Shown here: positions 45,954 to 59,511 of the stretch, one piece after another
How the letters are laid out: each line of letters opens with the position of its first letter
Position numbering within the stretch: the first letter of the stretch is position 1
DNA from: Rutidosis leptorrhynchoides
Taxonomy: Eukaryota; Streptophyta; Magnoliopsida; Asterales; Asteraceae
Assembly (NCBI RefSeq): GCF_046630445.1
Contig: NC_092335.1
Coordinates: 541,933,001-541,997,000 of the forward strand
Direction: 5' to 3'
DNA length: 64,000 nt
The notes under the pieces: model-generated
Databases searched by the model: none
The model's input: the letters and a program-made list of their open reading frames with translations, nothing else
What the model was told of the DNA's origin: nothing
Translations under genes and position numbers: made by a program

Positions 45954-48900
45954 ATGGCGGAATTAGGTCAAGAATCGGTTGAATTTTCCACTTTAGTGAC
46001 TCGAGCTGCAGAGGAATCTTATATTTCGTTAAAGGAATTGATCGAAAAATCGAAATCAAGCAAAATGTCGGATCATGAAAAGAAGATGAGTATTCTTAAG
46101 TATCTTGTTAAGACTCAACAGAGAATGCTTAGACTTAATGTTCTTGCTCAGTGGTGCCAACAGGTTACATAGCTCGTCTAATTTTATTTTATTTTATTTA
46201 TTTATTTTTCTGTTGAATATATCCCAATATAGAAATATTTATGCCTGTTACACTGGGCTATAATAAGTATGTATAAGTATATGTTAAGGAATTAGGTTAT
46301 TTAATTTGCAGGTGCCACTGATACAATATTGTCAGCAACTCGCATCAACACTATCAAGTCATGAAACGTGTTTCACTCAAGCTGCAGATAACATGTTTTT
46401 TATGCATGAAGGGCTGCAACAAGCTCGTGCTCCTATTTATGATGTTCCATCTGCCATTGAAATTCTGCTTACCGGAAGCTACCAGCGTTTACCGAAGTGC
46501 ACGGAAGACGTTGGTATTCAGAGTACTTTGAATGAAAAACAGCAGAAACCGGTGTTGAAGAAGTTAGACACTATTGTGAGATCGAAATTACTCGAAACGT
46601 CACTCCCGAAAGAGTTTTCTGAGGTTAAAATATTTGATGGTACAGTGAATATATGTGTGGAAGGAGAGTTTAAGGTGTTGCTGACTCTCGGATATCGGGG
46701 ACATTTAACGATGTGGAGAATATTGCATTTGGAGATACTTGTTGGTGAAAAAAGTGGTCTTGTGAAGCTTGAAGAAATGAGACGGTTTGTTCTTGGAGAC
46801 GATTTAGAACGAAGAATGGCTGTTTCTGATGCCCCGTTTACAACTTTGTATACTATACTTCATGAATTTTGTGTTGCGCTTATAATGGACACTGTTATAA
46901 GACAAGTGCAAGCACTTAGGATAGGTAGATGGAAAGATGCAATTCGATTTGAGCTTATATCTGATGGTAATTTGGGTCAAAGTCAAAGCAGTGCTGGTGG
47001 TTCTATGCAAATAAGTCAAGATGGTGAAACTGAGTCTAGTGGGTTACGGACTCCGGGCGTAAAGATTCTTTATTGGTTGGATTGTGATAGAATCAATGGA
47101 ACATCAGATGCAGCAACATGTCCATTTATTAGGATTGAACCAGGGCCGGATTTGAAGATAAAGTGTCTTCATAGCTCGTTTGTTATTGATCCTAAAACTA
47201 ATAAAGAGGCGGAATTATCCATCGACCAGAGCTGTATTGATGTTGAGAGTTTGTTACTCAGAGCTATATGTTGCAATAAGTATACTCGTTTGCTTGAAAT
47301 ATATAAAGAATTGGGGCAAAATAATCATATTCGACGAGCCGATGGTGACGTTATTCTTCACTGTCATGTTGATGAAACTATTGCCGAGTACAGTAAGGTC
47401 AGTATTGTGGTTTGATTATATAAACTTTGAGATAGCAATAAGTATCTATAAATTCAAATTATCTATCTAGTGTGGGTTGTACTCACATGGTTTATACAAT
47501 TAAGTATGCTCATTTTGTTGATATGTTTCTTTGTTTTATTTCTATGTGCAGGATAACAGTTCAGACTCTGAAGGGCAGGAAGTACTACGTGTGCGTGCTT
47601 ATGGTTCATCTTTCTTTACGCTTGGAATGAATATAAGGTCTTACTTCAATCTATGGATATAAATCTTCGCTACAAAAATGTTTTTTTAGCTTTCAGAACT
47701 AAACAAATTTTATTCTCTTTCACTACACACATATCCGAAAGGAAATTTGAACATTAGATTCACATAAATAAGAAGTTTGTTCTTTATAACTGCAGAACTG
47801 GGCGCTTTCTCCTTCATTCTTCAAGAAGTACCATTTCATCATCAGCATTAAAAGAATGTGAGGATGCAATAAACCAGGGAACTATTACTGCTGCTGAAGC
47901 ATTTATAAGCCTAAGAACCAAAAGTTTATTGCATTTATTTGCATCTATTGGGAGGTTTTTAGGTCTTCAGGTATCAACTTTTCTCAGACACATTAAAAGT
48001 TATTATATCGTTTCTTACTTTTTTAATGGATTATAAACATGGAGGTTTCATATATCTATATTCTTGCAGGTGTATGAACATGGGGTTTCACCTGTAAAGG
48101 TTCCAAAACATGTCATGAATGGTTCCGATATGCTTCTTATGGGATTTCCTGACTGTGGGAGCTCTTATTTTCTGCTGATGCAACTCGAAGATGACTTTAA
48201 ACCTATTTTCAAATTGCTAGAAACTCAGCCAGATTCATCAGGAAAGCATGAATCATCTGGTGTCTCCAATATTGTTACTCGTGTTAAAAACGTTGATATA
48301 AATGAAATGCATATGCTTGAAGGGGAACCCGATTCAGCCTGTCTTGAATACGGTGGCCTAACATCTAATAATGACATTGGCAACAATCACACTTCTGACC
48401 ATAGTCTTCTTTCCGATTTGGCCGTTGAAGGTTCTGGTCTAACTGGTTTTTCTTCCATCGTGGATGAAATATTTGAGCAAGAAAGACGGTCGTCCGTATC
48501 TGCGTTTTCTGTACAGAATTACAGTCACGGTTCTGGACAAATAAGTTCTCATGCTGATAATTCTGTGAATCTTACGAGTGTAGGTTCGAATTGGAATGGT
48601 GTGTTGTATCCGGCGAGTAATTACAAGGGGAGGATGCCATCTGTTTCAACGAGCTCAATCACTTCAAGAAAGTCGTCCAGTAAGAAGCTGTCAGCTTCAA
48701 AATCCGAACAAGATTTGGCTTCAAGATCTCCACACTATACAGTGGATGATGATCATGCACCAGATGCAGGAACTCGGTCTGCTCGGCTATCATCTCGAGC
48801 TTCTGCAGCAAGTGCAAGAGGAAATGCTTTAAAAAAGTCGGTCATTGGAACTTCAGGTGGGTTTTTCTGAAGTTTTTGTGTCGATTTAAACCCATCTACT

Positions 48901-51900
48901 TATAGTTTAATTTGGGGTATGTTTTATAACGGGTCAAAAGTACATGTAAAAAACTAGCTAGTTAACTACAAGGAAATGGATCAAACAGGTAAATAGTAAT
49001 TTTTTTTTAATAAATAGTTAGATCAGATTATTATTTACAGTTCCAGGGTTGAGCATATTTTTAGTTTTACAATAGTATAAATAGCATAAAGCTCCATAAA
49101 GAATGTATTAAATTCTATATTAAGTTGTAACTCCTAAAACTTAGGTGACAGAATAGCACATTAGTCATCTGTAGGACATGAAAAATATGTAAAAAGTTGT
49201 TTTTAGTTCGCTGAATGCCTTTTTTGACCTGTTATCCAGCCACTTGTCCCGACCATTTTTTCACCCGTACTTATTTTGTTTAACAGTTCACTCTATACAT
49301 TCTTCTTTATTTTTCTCAGCTCCTGTACCAGGCTCCCCAATTACTCAGATCCATAAAGACAACGTATCACGAAAACGTACATTGTCGGACATGCTAGACT
49401 TACTTCCATCACTCAAGTCCTGCGAAAGCCTTGAACCGTCTTTCAAGAGAACAAAATTTCAAAAAACAAATCAAAATGAATTGGGTGTGGTCAGCAATAT
49501 TGAGAAATACAGATATGTGAATCTTATAGGAGAGGTAAATAAAGGCGATGCACCTTCCAGTATCTATGTGTCAGCTCTTCTACATGTAGTCAGACACTGC
49601 TCACTCGGCATCAAACATGCTCGGTTGACTAGTCAAATGGTTGCTCTTAACATTCCATATGCTGAAGAAGTAGGTCTGAGAACTGCTTCTACGAACATAT
49701 GGTTCAAGCTCCCGTTTGCAACCAGTGACACATGGGAACACATATGTTTGAGACTTGGGAAACCAGGAAGTATGTATTGGGACGTAAAAATTAACGACCA
49801 ACATTTTATGGATTTATGGGAGCTTCAAAAGGGAAATGTTAATACTCCGTGGGGTTCGGGTGTTCGGATTGCTAACACATCTGATATAGATTCGCATATT
49901 CGTTATGATGCTGACGGCGTTGTTTTGACCTATAATTCCGTTGAAGCAGACAGCATTAGAAAATTGGTTGCGGACATACAACGGTTATCTAATGCTCGGA
50001 CGTTTGCTTTAGGAATGAGGAAACTACTGGTTGTTAAAACTGACGAGAAAACAGAAGAAAGTCAATATAATGGTGATGCTAAAGCACCCATAGGAGGAAA
50101 AAGTGGGTCCGAAGCAGGGGATAAATACTCGGAACAGATGAGGAGAGTGTTTAAAATCGAGGCAGTTGGTTTAATGAGTTTATGGTTTAGTTTTGGTTCG
50201 GGGGTTCTTGCTCGGTTTGTTGTTGAATGGGAATCGGGTAAAAATGGTTGTACGATGCATGTATCACCTGACCAACTTTGGCCTCATACCAAGGTAGGTT
50301 TGACGTTCGTTGCTTTGATTTAGTATTTATACAGCTCAAATTTGATATAAACATGATTAAATTTCTCTTTTTTCAGTTTTTAGAGGATTTTATCAATGGG
50401 ACCGAGGTTTCATCTCTTTTGGACTGTATTCGTCTCACGGCAGGACCCTTGCATGCTCTTGCTGCTGCAACACGTCCCGCACGAGCCGCCCCTGTTTCTG
50501 CGGTTCCTGGTGCTGCTTCAACTGTCTCTGCACAATCAAAAGTGAACGCATATGGACAAATGCCAAATAGTTCGAACGCAAGTGTTACTCAAGCTTCTGG
50601 TCCTAGTGGGAACCCTGCTCCATCTGCCATGTTAAATGCTGCTAGTGTGGCTGCGCGAGGCGGTCCGGGAATTGTCCCTAGTTCACTTTTGCCAATTGAT
50701 GTATCGTTTGTACTTCGTGGCCCATATTGGATTCGGATCATATACCGAAAATATTTTGCAGTTGACATGAGGTGCTTTGCTGGAGATCAAGTTTGGTTGC
50801 AACCTGCAACACCACCAAAAGGTGGTCCCGCAGTTGGAGGATCATTACCGTGTCCGCAGTTTCGGCCTTTCATCATGGAACATGTTGCTCAAGAGTTAAA
50901 CGGGTTAGACCCTAATTTTACTGGTGGTCAACCGTCGGTTGGACCTACCGGTTCCAACATTTCTGTTGCATCTTCTGGTCCCACCAATGGCAACAGAGTT
51001 GGACTTTCTGGAATGTCTAGACCTGGGAACCAAGCGGTTGGTTTTAACCGTGCTACAAATGCCATGTCAGCATCATCAAGTGCGGGTTTAGTACGAAGAC
51101 CACCTGGTACAGTTGTCCCGGCTCACGTTAGAGGAGAGTTGAATACGGCGATTATTGGGCTTGGGGATGATGGTGGTTATGGTGGTGGATGGGTCCCACT
51201 TGTGGCTCTTAAAAAGGTTCTTCGAGGCATTCTGAAATACCTTGGAGTATTATGGTTATTTGCACAATTACCCGAACTCTTGAAAGAGATTCTTGGATCT
51301 ATTTTAAAGGACAACGAAGGTGCACTGTTGAATTTGGATCAGGAGCAGCCTGCTTTGCGCTTCTTTGTCGGGTAAGAGTTAAAGCTTAAATTGATCAAAA
51401 GCTGATTTCACCTGTTACAGTTGGATTTTATTAGACATATTGCGAAACTGGGCGGGTCAGGCAGGTTATGTAATACGTTACAATAGTGCATTGCTGTCCT
51501 GATTGAAATTGGCTTGGCTGGGTTTTGTTGACCCAAATCCTAATGCACTTCAGTTTCTGAGATTATATATTATTTTTAGTATTGATTGTCCGGTGTACGG
51601 AATTATGTTGTCTCTTTCGATAAAATTTATGTAGTACATGTGCATTAATAATATACGTTAGAGTGACCCTTGGCCCAAATTGACCCAGTTGTCCCATATG
51701 ACCTAATAAGCCTTCTAGGTGAAGTCTTTAGATTTTATCCTTTAGCCCATTAGAGTTGAAACACGGCCCAATTTGACCCACAGTTTTTTTTTTTTTAGTT
51801 GTTTTTTTAAACCATGTATTGTTTTTGCAGGGGATATGTATTTGCAGTTAGTGTCCACAGAGTTCAACTTCTTCTTCAAGTCCTAAGTGTAAAACGGTTT

Positions 51901-52623
51901 CATCATTCACAACAGCAGCAGCAGAACAACTCGGTTAACGCTCAAGAAGAATTACTTCAGTCCGAAATAAGTGAAATATGCGACTACTTCAGCCGCCGTG
52001 TTGCATCCGAACCCTACGATGCATCTCGTGTTGCATCGTTCATCACACTCCTTACATTACCAATTTCGGTATTAAAAGAATTCTTAAAATTAATCGCATG
52101 GAAAAAAGGTTTAGCTCAGGCCCAAGGAAACGATATTCAACCAGCACAAAAATCACGAATCGAATTATGCCTCGAGAATCACACCGGACTTTATACAAAT
52201 TCAGAAAACTCATCGGCTTCGAAAAGTAACATCCACTATGACCGCCCACATAATTCCGTTGACTTTGGGTTGACCGTGGTTCTTGACCCCGCACAAATAC
52301 CGCACATAAATGCTGCTGGTGGTGCTGCGTGGTTGCCGTATTGTGTGTCTGTAAGATTGAAGTATTCTTTTGGTGAAAACCCAAGTGTGACGTTTTTGGG
52401 TATGGAAGGTAGCCATGGAGGGCGGTCGTGCTGGGTTCGATCCGACGACTGGGAATATTGTAAACAGAAAGTGATCAGGACCGTTGATATGAACGGGTCA
52501 TCATCGGGTGGAGATTTGAATCAAGGAAGACTGAGAATTGTGGCTGATAATGTGCAAAAAGCGCTACACATGTGTCTTCAAGGGTTGTGGACTGGCAGCA
52601 GTGTTGGAGCCATTGCGACATGA
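45954..52623 (+). CDS. MED14: Mediator of RNA polymerase II transcription subunit 14 (STRUWWELPETER type)
   Basis: Eight exons by GT-AG sites: 45954-46163, 46312-47397, 47552-47637, 47796-47970, 48070-48856, 49320-50293, 50377-51371 and 51831-52623. They sum to 5106 nt, in frame, giving 1701 aa, close to the roughly 1700 aa I recall for Arabidopsis MED14. The N-terminal MED14 domain is clear (SLKELIEKSKSS, YLVKTQQRMLRLNVLAQWC, YDVPSAIEILLTGSYQRLP). Exon 7 has an Ala/Pro/Ser/Gly-rich linker, exon 8 a short Gln run and a conserved FVGGYVFAVSVHRVQ block across the last junction. Known role of the family: nuclear scaffold of Mediator linking head, middle and tail, controlling cell number in plant organs. 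No stops or frameshifts seen. The ATG is the first in the frame and fits the conserved N-terminus. Confidence 0.95.
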
Positions 52624-53104
52624 CTCTCGGTTTCTTATACATGACACGAGAGCTGATGATGGTTTGTATGTTGTATTGTTTGGGGACCATTACATGTAAT
52701 TTTAAAGTAGGCTAAAGTTTTCCCTTTGTATAAAACTGTTTAATTATCACTCCGTATTAACAATGTGTTTTGCCTCCTGTTATGAACGATAACAAATAGT
52801 AGCTTCAGTGAGTTAACTTATAAGTTTGGGTCAAAATCTCTAACTTGTAAGTCTCAGTTTTGTTTCGGGTTGTGTTTGACCCGAATTATTAACAGCATAA
52901 AAATATAGAGTCCGAATCAAAAAAGGCATAACAAAGTATTACTAAAAGATCAGACGATTTAGGATGTTAAAGGTGCTGGTATGAGAATAAGAAAAAAGGA
53001 GGTTCGGAGATGGAATAATATTGTTGACCCGTAGAGTAGAATAATACGAGTAAATAGAATCAATACTATTTGTCTTTCTACTAACAAGGCAGAAATAATA
53101 CAAA
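52624..53104 (+). other. MED14 3' flank
   Basis: 3' UTR and downstream DNA. No clear AATAAA signal was identified and no further gene is seen before the Helitron end at 53105. Confidence 0.5.
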
Positions 53105-54100
53105 CTAGTCCGTACCGGCCCGCGCGTTGCGGCAGAGGCTTTCGGGCTGCGTATTCATATTTAACGTAGCGTTGTGTATTTACAGAGGGGAACACGACCC
53201 ATGTGTTAAGCGCCGTTTTAGATGTCGTTGTGTTAAGCGTTTTTTAAAAAGTATTCGTTTCGAACGTAGTTAGTTTTGTTTTGTTCAATAAATTTTTTTC
53301 GAGTGTAACGGTGCTGTCGGAAAAATTTAACTCGCGGCGAGCAGAAAGATACGGGCTGTCGTTGTGTTTAGCGTATTTTAAAAAGTGTCCGTTTCGAACG
53401 TGGTTAGTTTCGTTTTGTTCATAAAATTATTTCGAGTATGACGTTGCCGTCGAAAAAATTTAACTCGTGTCGAGCGGGAAGATACGGGTTCTCGTCGTGT
53501 TTAGCGTTTTTTTAGAAATTGTCCGTTTCGCGTATAGTTAGTCCCGTTGGGTTCGTAAGATTTTTCCGAATTGAACGGTGGTCTCGGAAAAATTTAACTC
53601 GCACCGAGCGAGAAGATGGGACCCGTTACAAATTCGGGTGGAATTAAGTTTCTTTTATTTATAATTTACACTTTTAACCCCTGAAAAAGTGTAAACTTGA
53701 GGGACCGTTGGACCGTTTGTAATGTGAACGCAAACTCAAAACGACAATACATATAACTGAAACTACACACTTCTTCACCACTTTAGTATGTAAAGTATTA
53801 GTATTAATATTAATATTAATTAATATTAATATTAATAAGTATTAATATTAATTAATATTAATATTAATATTAATATTAATATTAATTAGAATTTTAACAA
53901 AATTGTTTTACAATCATTTTATACTTATTGATAGCTAGCTTAACTCACTGATAGAGCTATTTAAGCTAGTACGGATCATACACTTCCGTAAATTGCTTGC
54001 AACAATAAAACAAATTGATTTGACTACGTTCACGATAGGATTGATAGGCGTGCGTGGTTTGGCTAGTGCCTCTCAAATATGAAAAGAGAATTTATATGTA
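53105..54100 (-). mobile_element. Probable small non-autonomous Helitron with tandem repeats
   Basis: CTAG at 53105-53108, followed on the + strand by a GC-rich potential hairpin (CGCGCGTTGCGG), reads on the minus strand as a Helitron 3' end (hairpin, ~11 nt, CTAG, then T). Just inside are three copies of a ~134-bp tandem repeat and then an AATATT-rich simple repeat (about 53795-53890). The 5' end was not located, so the right boundary is approximate. Confidence 0.45.
53224..53630. repeat. Three ~134-bp tandem repeats
   Basis: The units start at about 53224, 53358 and 53493. Each contains GTCGTTGTGTTTAGCGT-like, CGTTTCGAACGTAGTTAG-like and GGAAAAATTTAACTCG-like words with moderate divergence. 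The copies are head to tail in the subterminal region of the putative Helitron. Confidence 0.85.
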
Positions 54101-54108
54101 TTATATTA

Positions 54109-56692
54109 CTAGTGAGCCTTCGGCTGTGCATAATGCACAGCCCAGATTTTGATATGAAGTGTGACCCAACAAGCCTAATGTTCTCAGAACTTCAAACTTG
54201 AAAAAATGTTGACGTATTATAAAAGTATTCAATATCAATATGATTTATGATTAGAAGGATTTCAACGGTTCATTAAACGCGCTGAGAGTAAGATTCACAT
54301 CCCAAAATTATACACGGTATATGATACCATGTAAACATTGTCTCAAACGCATACACTTGAGAACGAAGAGAACGAATATAATGATGCAAAATAAATAGCC
54401 ATCAAACACCAAACTCGGAATGTTTAAATGCCGCGTTTGACCAATGACTTCGATAACTTCACAATTATCAAAAGAACTATATCACCAATGACTTCGATAA
54501 CTTCACAATTACGACCAAATATGTTTCTTGCAAGGCGAAGTCATCAAACTTTATTAGATAATAATTATAATTAATTTGATAATAAGAAATTAGCTGAGCT
54601 AAGCTTGTTATTCTACAGTTTTTGAAAGTAGATATCCAAGTAAAAAATGTACAAAATATAACATCTCAAATGGTTAGAAAGATCCCTAACAGTGCGTACT
54701 TCAAGGGCCAAGAAATAAAATTTGAGAGGCAAAAGTTGTTTAATACGGAGTATATCAGATGCATAAGACAATCATACCAATGGGTTCCTAAGAGACTTCC
54801 TTCCCTTTGCTAACAAGTTTTACTGCCCTTCGGTTATTAGCAGATGCCAACAATGACCCGTTGCTTTTGCACTCCAGATATAATAAGTACTTTATAAGAA
54901 TAAGAACTGCACTAATCCGTTTCTACTTAAATAATTGCTTGACCCGTTCTGATTGTAGACATGTCCTTTATGCAAACCCCAAGTGATGGTAATATTTGTA
55001 TGATAAGATGTTTCGCTTCACTGAAACTACCTTGAAGAAACCAGTTGTTGCTATTGTACCCATCATTTCACCAAACCCATCTCACAGAAACTGGAATCAA
55101 TAGTAAGAGGATGAAAATGACAACCAACCAAAAAAAAAAAAAAAAAAAAAAAACGTTAAAAGTAAATCAGTCTGTTACAATGTAGAAGCCAAAATTAAGG
55201 CATACAAATTAGAAAGTGACTATACAAGTGAGGACAGTAACACATGATACCTTCATAAAGAAGCATCCCACATAAGATGGTCAGTGGTTCCTATTATTAT
55301 ATACAATACTAATTTCCATTATTGAGTTGCGATTGGGTAAGACCTTCAGTAAGTTGAAAAAACATCTAGTCAGAGTTTCGTTACACGAACATTGAAACGA
55401 TAATCAACTCTAATTAATCAAATCGAAGTCCCTTTCTTTATTTACACCATGTATATCCAAATTTCAATTAACCTTCCGCATACAAGAGCGGCCATATTTG
55501 GCTCCTATATTAGGTGGACAAGATTAGAATAGGTTGAAAAATAAGCAAAATTTGAGAATTAACATCATCAAGATTTCGATTTGAGAATTAACATCCAAAT
55601 ATCAAGATTTCGATTTGTAATTTTTGATTTCTTAATAATCACATATCTCACAAGAAAAACATAAAAAAAGTAATAAAAAAAGAATACCTGTCATTATTCT
55701 TTCTAGTGTGGTTTGTGCAAAGCAAATAACATGAATATAAGCGAGACCTATAAACAAACAGACATAAAACCGGTGATGAAAAAATGAACTAAAAAACCAA
55801 TAACATCTAACAAGAAGACTTCTTAATTGAACATCTTTCCCAATCCTTGAAACTTGACACTAAAAAATTTCATACATAAAATCAATAAATCTATTAAATA
55901 CTGATCACTTCAAAATCATTGGCTTATATATCACAAATCATAAATCATAACCTAGCCTAGGAATCAAACACCGATACTGATTCTAAAACTAAAAACGTAG
56001 CATCTAAATTAGGGTTTAAGATAACAAATCACACAGAGTCGCCAAAATATGTTAATAACACGAACACCACATTACTACAAATTAATGATTATGTATATAA
56101 AAGTGATAATGAACGGAACACATAAATGAATCACTTGATATACCATAAAACATAGCAATACAAAATTATCATGACACTAAGAAATTTAAGTAACCTATTT
56201 TACGACGGAGTGCAACCCAAATCCTAGCATCTAGTACCTTCATAAGACGAGAAAAAGTGTTTGTACTAAAAAAGTAGAAGAAAAGCAAAAAAAAAGAAAG
56301 AAGAAGATGGGTAAATATATGTGTGAAGATTTTACAATCAGAGAACAAGTAGAAAGTTTAAATTTTTCTGTGGTTTTTTGGGAGAAACCGTTGCAGGGGA
56401 GATGGATGAAGATGATTCATCAATTGGTTAAAGGAACGTGTCGATTGGTAGAAGATGATTCATCAGTTGTTTAAGGCACGTGTCCATTCAGAGTAAGCAT
56501 ACATGAAGGCTGGTGTTGGAGATATTTTTGAAGATATTTTGGTATGAAACAGTGAATGGGCGGTTGTAACGTTAAAAAAGGATCCAGATGTGTGACCCAA
56601 TCCGAATGCTAGTTTAGCCTATGATATATTGACACGTGTCAATAGTTGGAGTGAAACCTGAGGAAACTCCTCTTTTATGTATAGTAGTAAGA
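54109..56692 (-). mobile_element. Non-autonomous Helitron
   Basis: The minus-strand 3' end has the hairpin GGCTGTGCATTATGCACAGC (54124-54143 region), then GAAGGCTCA and CTAG (54109-54112), followed by T. The 5' end probably reads TCTTACTACTATACAT from 56692, preceded by A; nearby GA-T steps up to 56713 are alternatives. No Rep or helicase gene is present. The interior is AT-rich with an A run at about 55130-55153. ORFs such as 54622-54813 have no recognisable content. Confidence 0.6.
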
Positions 56693-57482
56693 TAAGATAA
56701 GAGATAAGAAAGATATATTATATACTAGTTTTTAAGAGCCCGTGCGTTGCACGGTGCTGGCTAATCAAAACTAAGTATAAAATACGAATGAACTTATTAA
56801 CAAATAACAAAACATCTTACATATGTTACAGTATCTGGAGTTATTTTGATTGTACCATTTGGTTTTCTTTGATTTGGTTCCATTATGTTACAGTTTATGG
56901 ATAATTCACTAAAATCTAACATGTAAAGCTTTAAAATAACTATTGGCAGCTTTTTTTCATAAGAAACGCAATGGGTGTTTTGTATCTCAAATGACTGACG
57001 TTTTGGATCAATAAGGTTTAAGATGTTGGTTAAAAAAATGGAAATAGGAGAATGGAATATGTTGTGTAGAAATGAAATCATTAGTAACTGCAATATATAG
57101 AAGAATCAATTAACTGTAAATATGTGCTTTGAAATTTTGAACGTTCATAACATTCTATACATAACGTTAATGTACATTGACAAAACAACATAAATAGAAG
57201 TCCTCTTAGAACGTTCATTTGAGCACAAGTTAGAAAACATAAAACATGAAGCTATTAGATAGAGTGAAAATCTGCAAATGTCCATAAATTTTAAGATAAC
57301 AAAAGTGAAAGCATTGTTATGGACTACTTTACAACATATTAATGTAGAAGCTTGAACATGCAAACAAAATACTGCCACCAGATAGTAAGATTAAATACAT
57401 ACATTTTATACTTTACCATGGTTGTAGGAACCAATAATAAGGAAATTCAAAAGAAGGTTTCAACAACTTCCTGGTTAATTGA

Positions 57483-58058
57483 TCAGAAGGGCGTGTTTAG
57501 TTGTAGGAATACACCCTTGTTATAAGAATATGCGAATAGACACTGATCACCAGGTTTCAATCCATGTGGTCTAAGATAAGGAACCCAGCCTGCAGATACA
57601 CTCAACTTCCTTTTACGTTTAGTTCCTTCGTTGATAATCTTCCTGCTCCATTCCTTAAGTTGTTGATCAATACAAAACACTTTTTTTCCATGCCTGAGTT
57701 TAGGAAAAATGTTCAACTCATCTGGAAGACGCTATCAACAAAACATTAAATAACAAAACTTAGTATAATTGAACGTTTGAATGAAAGACTATTTAGGGAT
57801 CAGTGATAAATAGATAGTTGGGGTAATAAGAATTATAATTACAAAGAAAAATGTAAGTAAGAAATGTACCCAGATTTTTGCTTTAGGAATAGTAAACCAA
57901 ACAAACATGAAACTACCATGAAAAGCAAGTTTACAGAATTTGGGTAGACTATTTGTAATCAAAGTTTCACATTCGTTCTGTTTTGTTTCTTCAATAGCAT
58001 CAACATCAATCGGTAGTTCCTTTGAACCAAACATTTGCAGACCTAATTGTGTTGCCAT
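57483..58058 (-). CDS. Two-exon B3-like DNA-binding protein inside the Helitron
   Basis: Exon 1 is 58058-57870 (63 codons, starting MATQLGLQMFGS) and exon 2 is 57731-57483 (82 codons plus stop). The intron has GT and AG ends and keeps phase 0, giving 145 aa. Exon 2 has the look of the C-terminal half of a plant B3 domain (RLPDEL start, KEWSRKI, then GWVPYLRPHGLKPGDQCLF), which in known members contacts DNA in the nucleus. Its place between the Helitron 3' end and the RepHel gene, on the same strand, suggests gene capture, but the frame is intact. The B3 call rests on pattern only. A derived single-stranded-DNA-binding or other pseudobarrel protein is possible. Confidence 0.45.
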
Positions 58059-59048
58059 ATTCTGAATGGATTTGTTAAAATAAGTAAATTAGTATAGGAT
58101 AACACAATAATAAAAATTACTAATTTTAACAAAAAGGATAACACGTATTCTGAATGGATTTGCTGACCTCGAGTGTTTTAATTTAGAAATTTTAACAAAA
58201 TCTAAGACAAAGCAACAGGCAGCCAAATCAACGAAAATTTAAAAAAACTTGCAATATTAGATAAGCCCGTATTTACTTCTTAATCGGCAATAGTATTTGA
58301 ATTAGTTAAAATTTGGATTCAATTAAATTAAAACGGATTAAGATATCGGAACTTACAGTTCAATACTGCACGATGGCGATGTGGATTGGCGATGGAGTTG
58401 AGGAGAAATAGGATCGACTGGTAATGTGAAAAGGGGAAATGTAAACCCTAGATATGAATGTTGAATCGTTTTTGATCAGGTACTTTTAATGGGCTGATTT
58501 AAGTGGGCCGTATTTTCATGTACACATTGGGCATACTTGAAGAACATCTTTAATTCATTAGTATCTTGTATAAATGGACCGAACCAAAAATGAAAGAATG
58601 GATGTTGGGTATAAATGGCATTGTCAATGACAATAATAATGATCAAAGCTGATCAATAACATTTTAGTAACTATATATTTATGGTTTGATATAAAACCAT
58701 ATTTTTTACCATTTATGGGGAAAAATTACTAAAGTATTTTGAACTATATACATTAAGAATGGCTAGTTACAAAAGGTATAAGTATTTGTATGTATGATAA
58801 AGTGAATTGATATAAAATGCACGCTTGGTAAATCCAGAAATTACCACAGAACAAAACAATTTACTTAGACGACACATAGTACATTATGTAAAAAAACAAT
58901 GTTCAAATTACAACCAATCCAAAATAAGCTTTTCTAAGGAATGATATAAAGATTCGTAAACTGGATGAATAAGGTTCGATAAAAATTTTGGTCCAAAAAG
59001 CAAGTATTTTGATATAAAAATTATATAAAAAAACTAAGTATAATAGAT

Positions 59049-59160
59049 TTGATATATATTTTATATCAACTTGATAAGAATGATATAAAAATCATAAGTA
59101 TCAAAAAATTGATACATATTTTATACCAACTTCATAAGAATGATATAAAAAAACTAAACG
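59049..59160. repeat. Diverged tandem repeat of about 70 bp
   Basis: Two units (about 59045-59092 and 59108-59154) share TTGATACATATTTTATACCA-like and AAGAATGATATAAAAA words. AT-rich and without other significance seen. Confidence 0.7.
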
Positions 59161-59511
59161 GCAATATAAAACTATCACTCATAAACATACATATAAAACC
59201 ACATTGGTCCAAACAGAATCTTAGTATTGCAATATTGTGAATGGGTTAAATCGTCTTCAACACTTTACTTTCAGTATGCAAGTAAAATCTGCAAGGAAAA
59301 AACAAAAAGGAAAAGCAAATTATTGAGACGTTACAAAAAAGAAAAAAAAAACATAAAATAACAAAATACGGAAATATAAATGAAAATGTAACCACTTAAT
59401 GGATTACTGTCTAATTTTCATGTTGAATGTCATATAGTTTTATATATTGAATAAAAAATAGTAGATGAATAGTGTTCAAGATAAATGAAATGTTATTTTA
59501 ATACCTTGCCT

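Noticed and set aside
51978-52690. Alternative frames over the last MED14 exon
   Set aside because: They are shadows of exon 8, whose own frame is conserved MED14 sequence.
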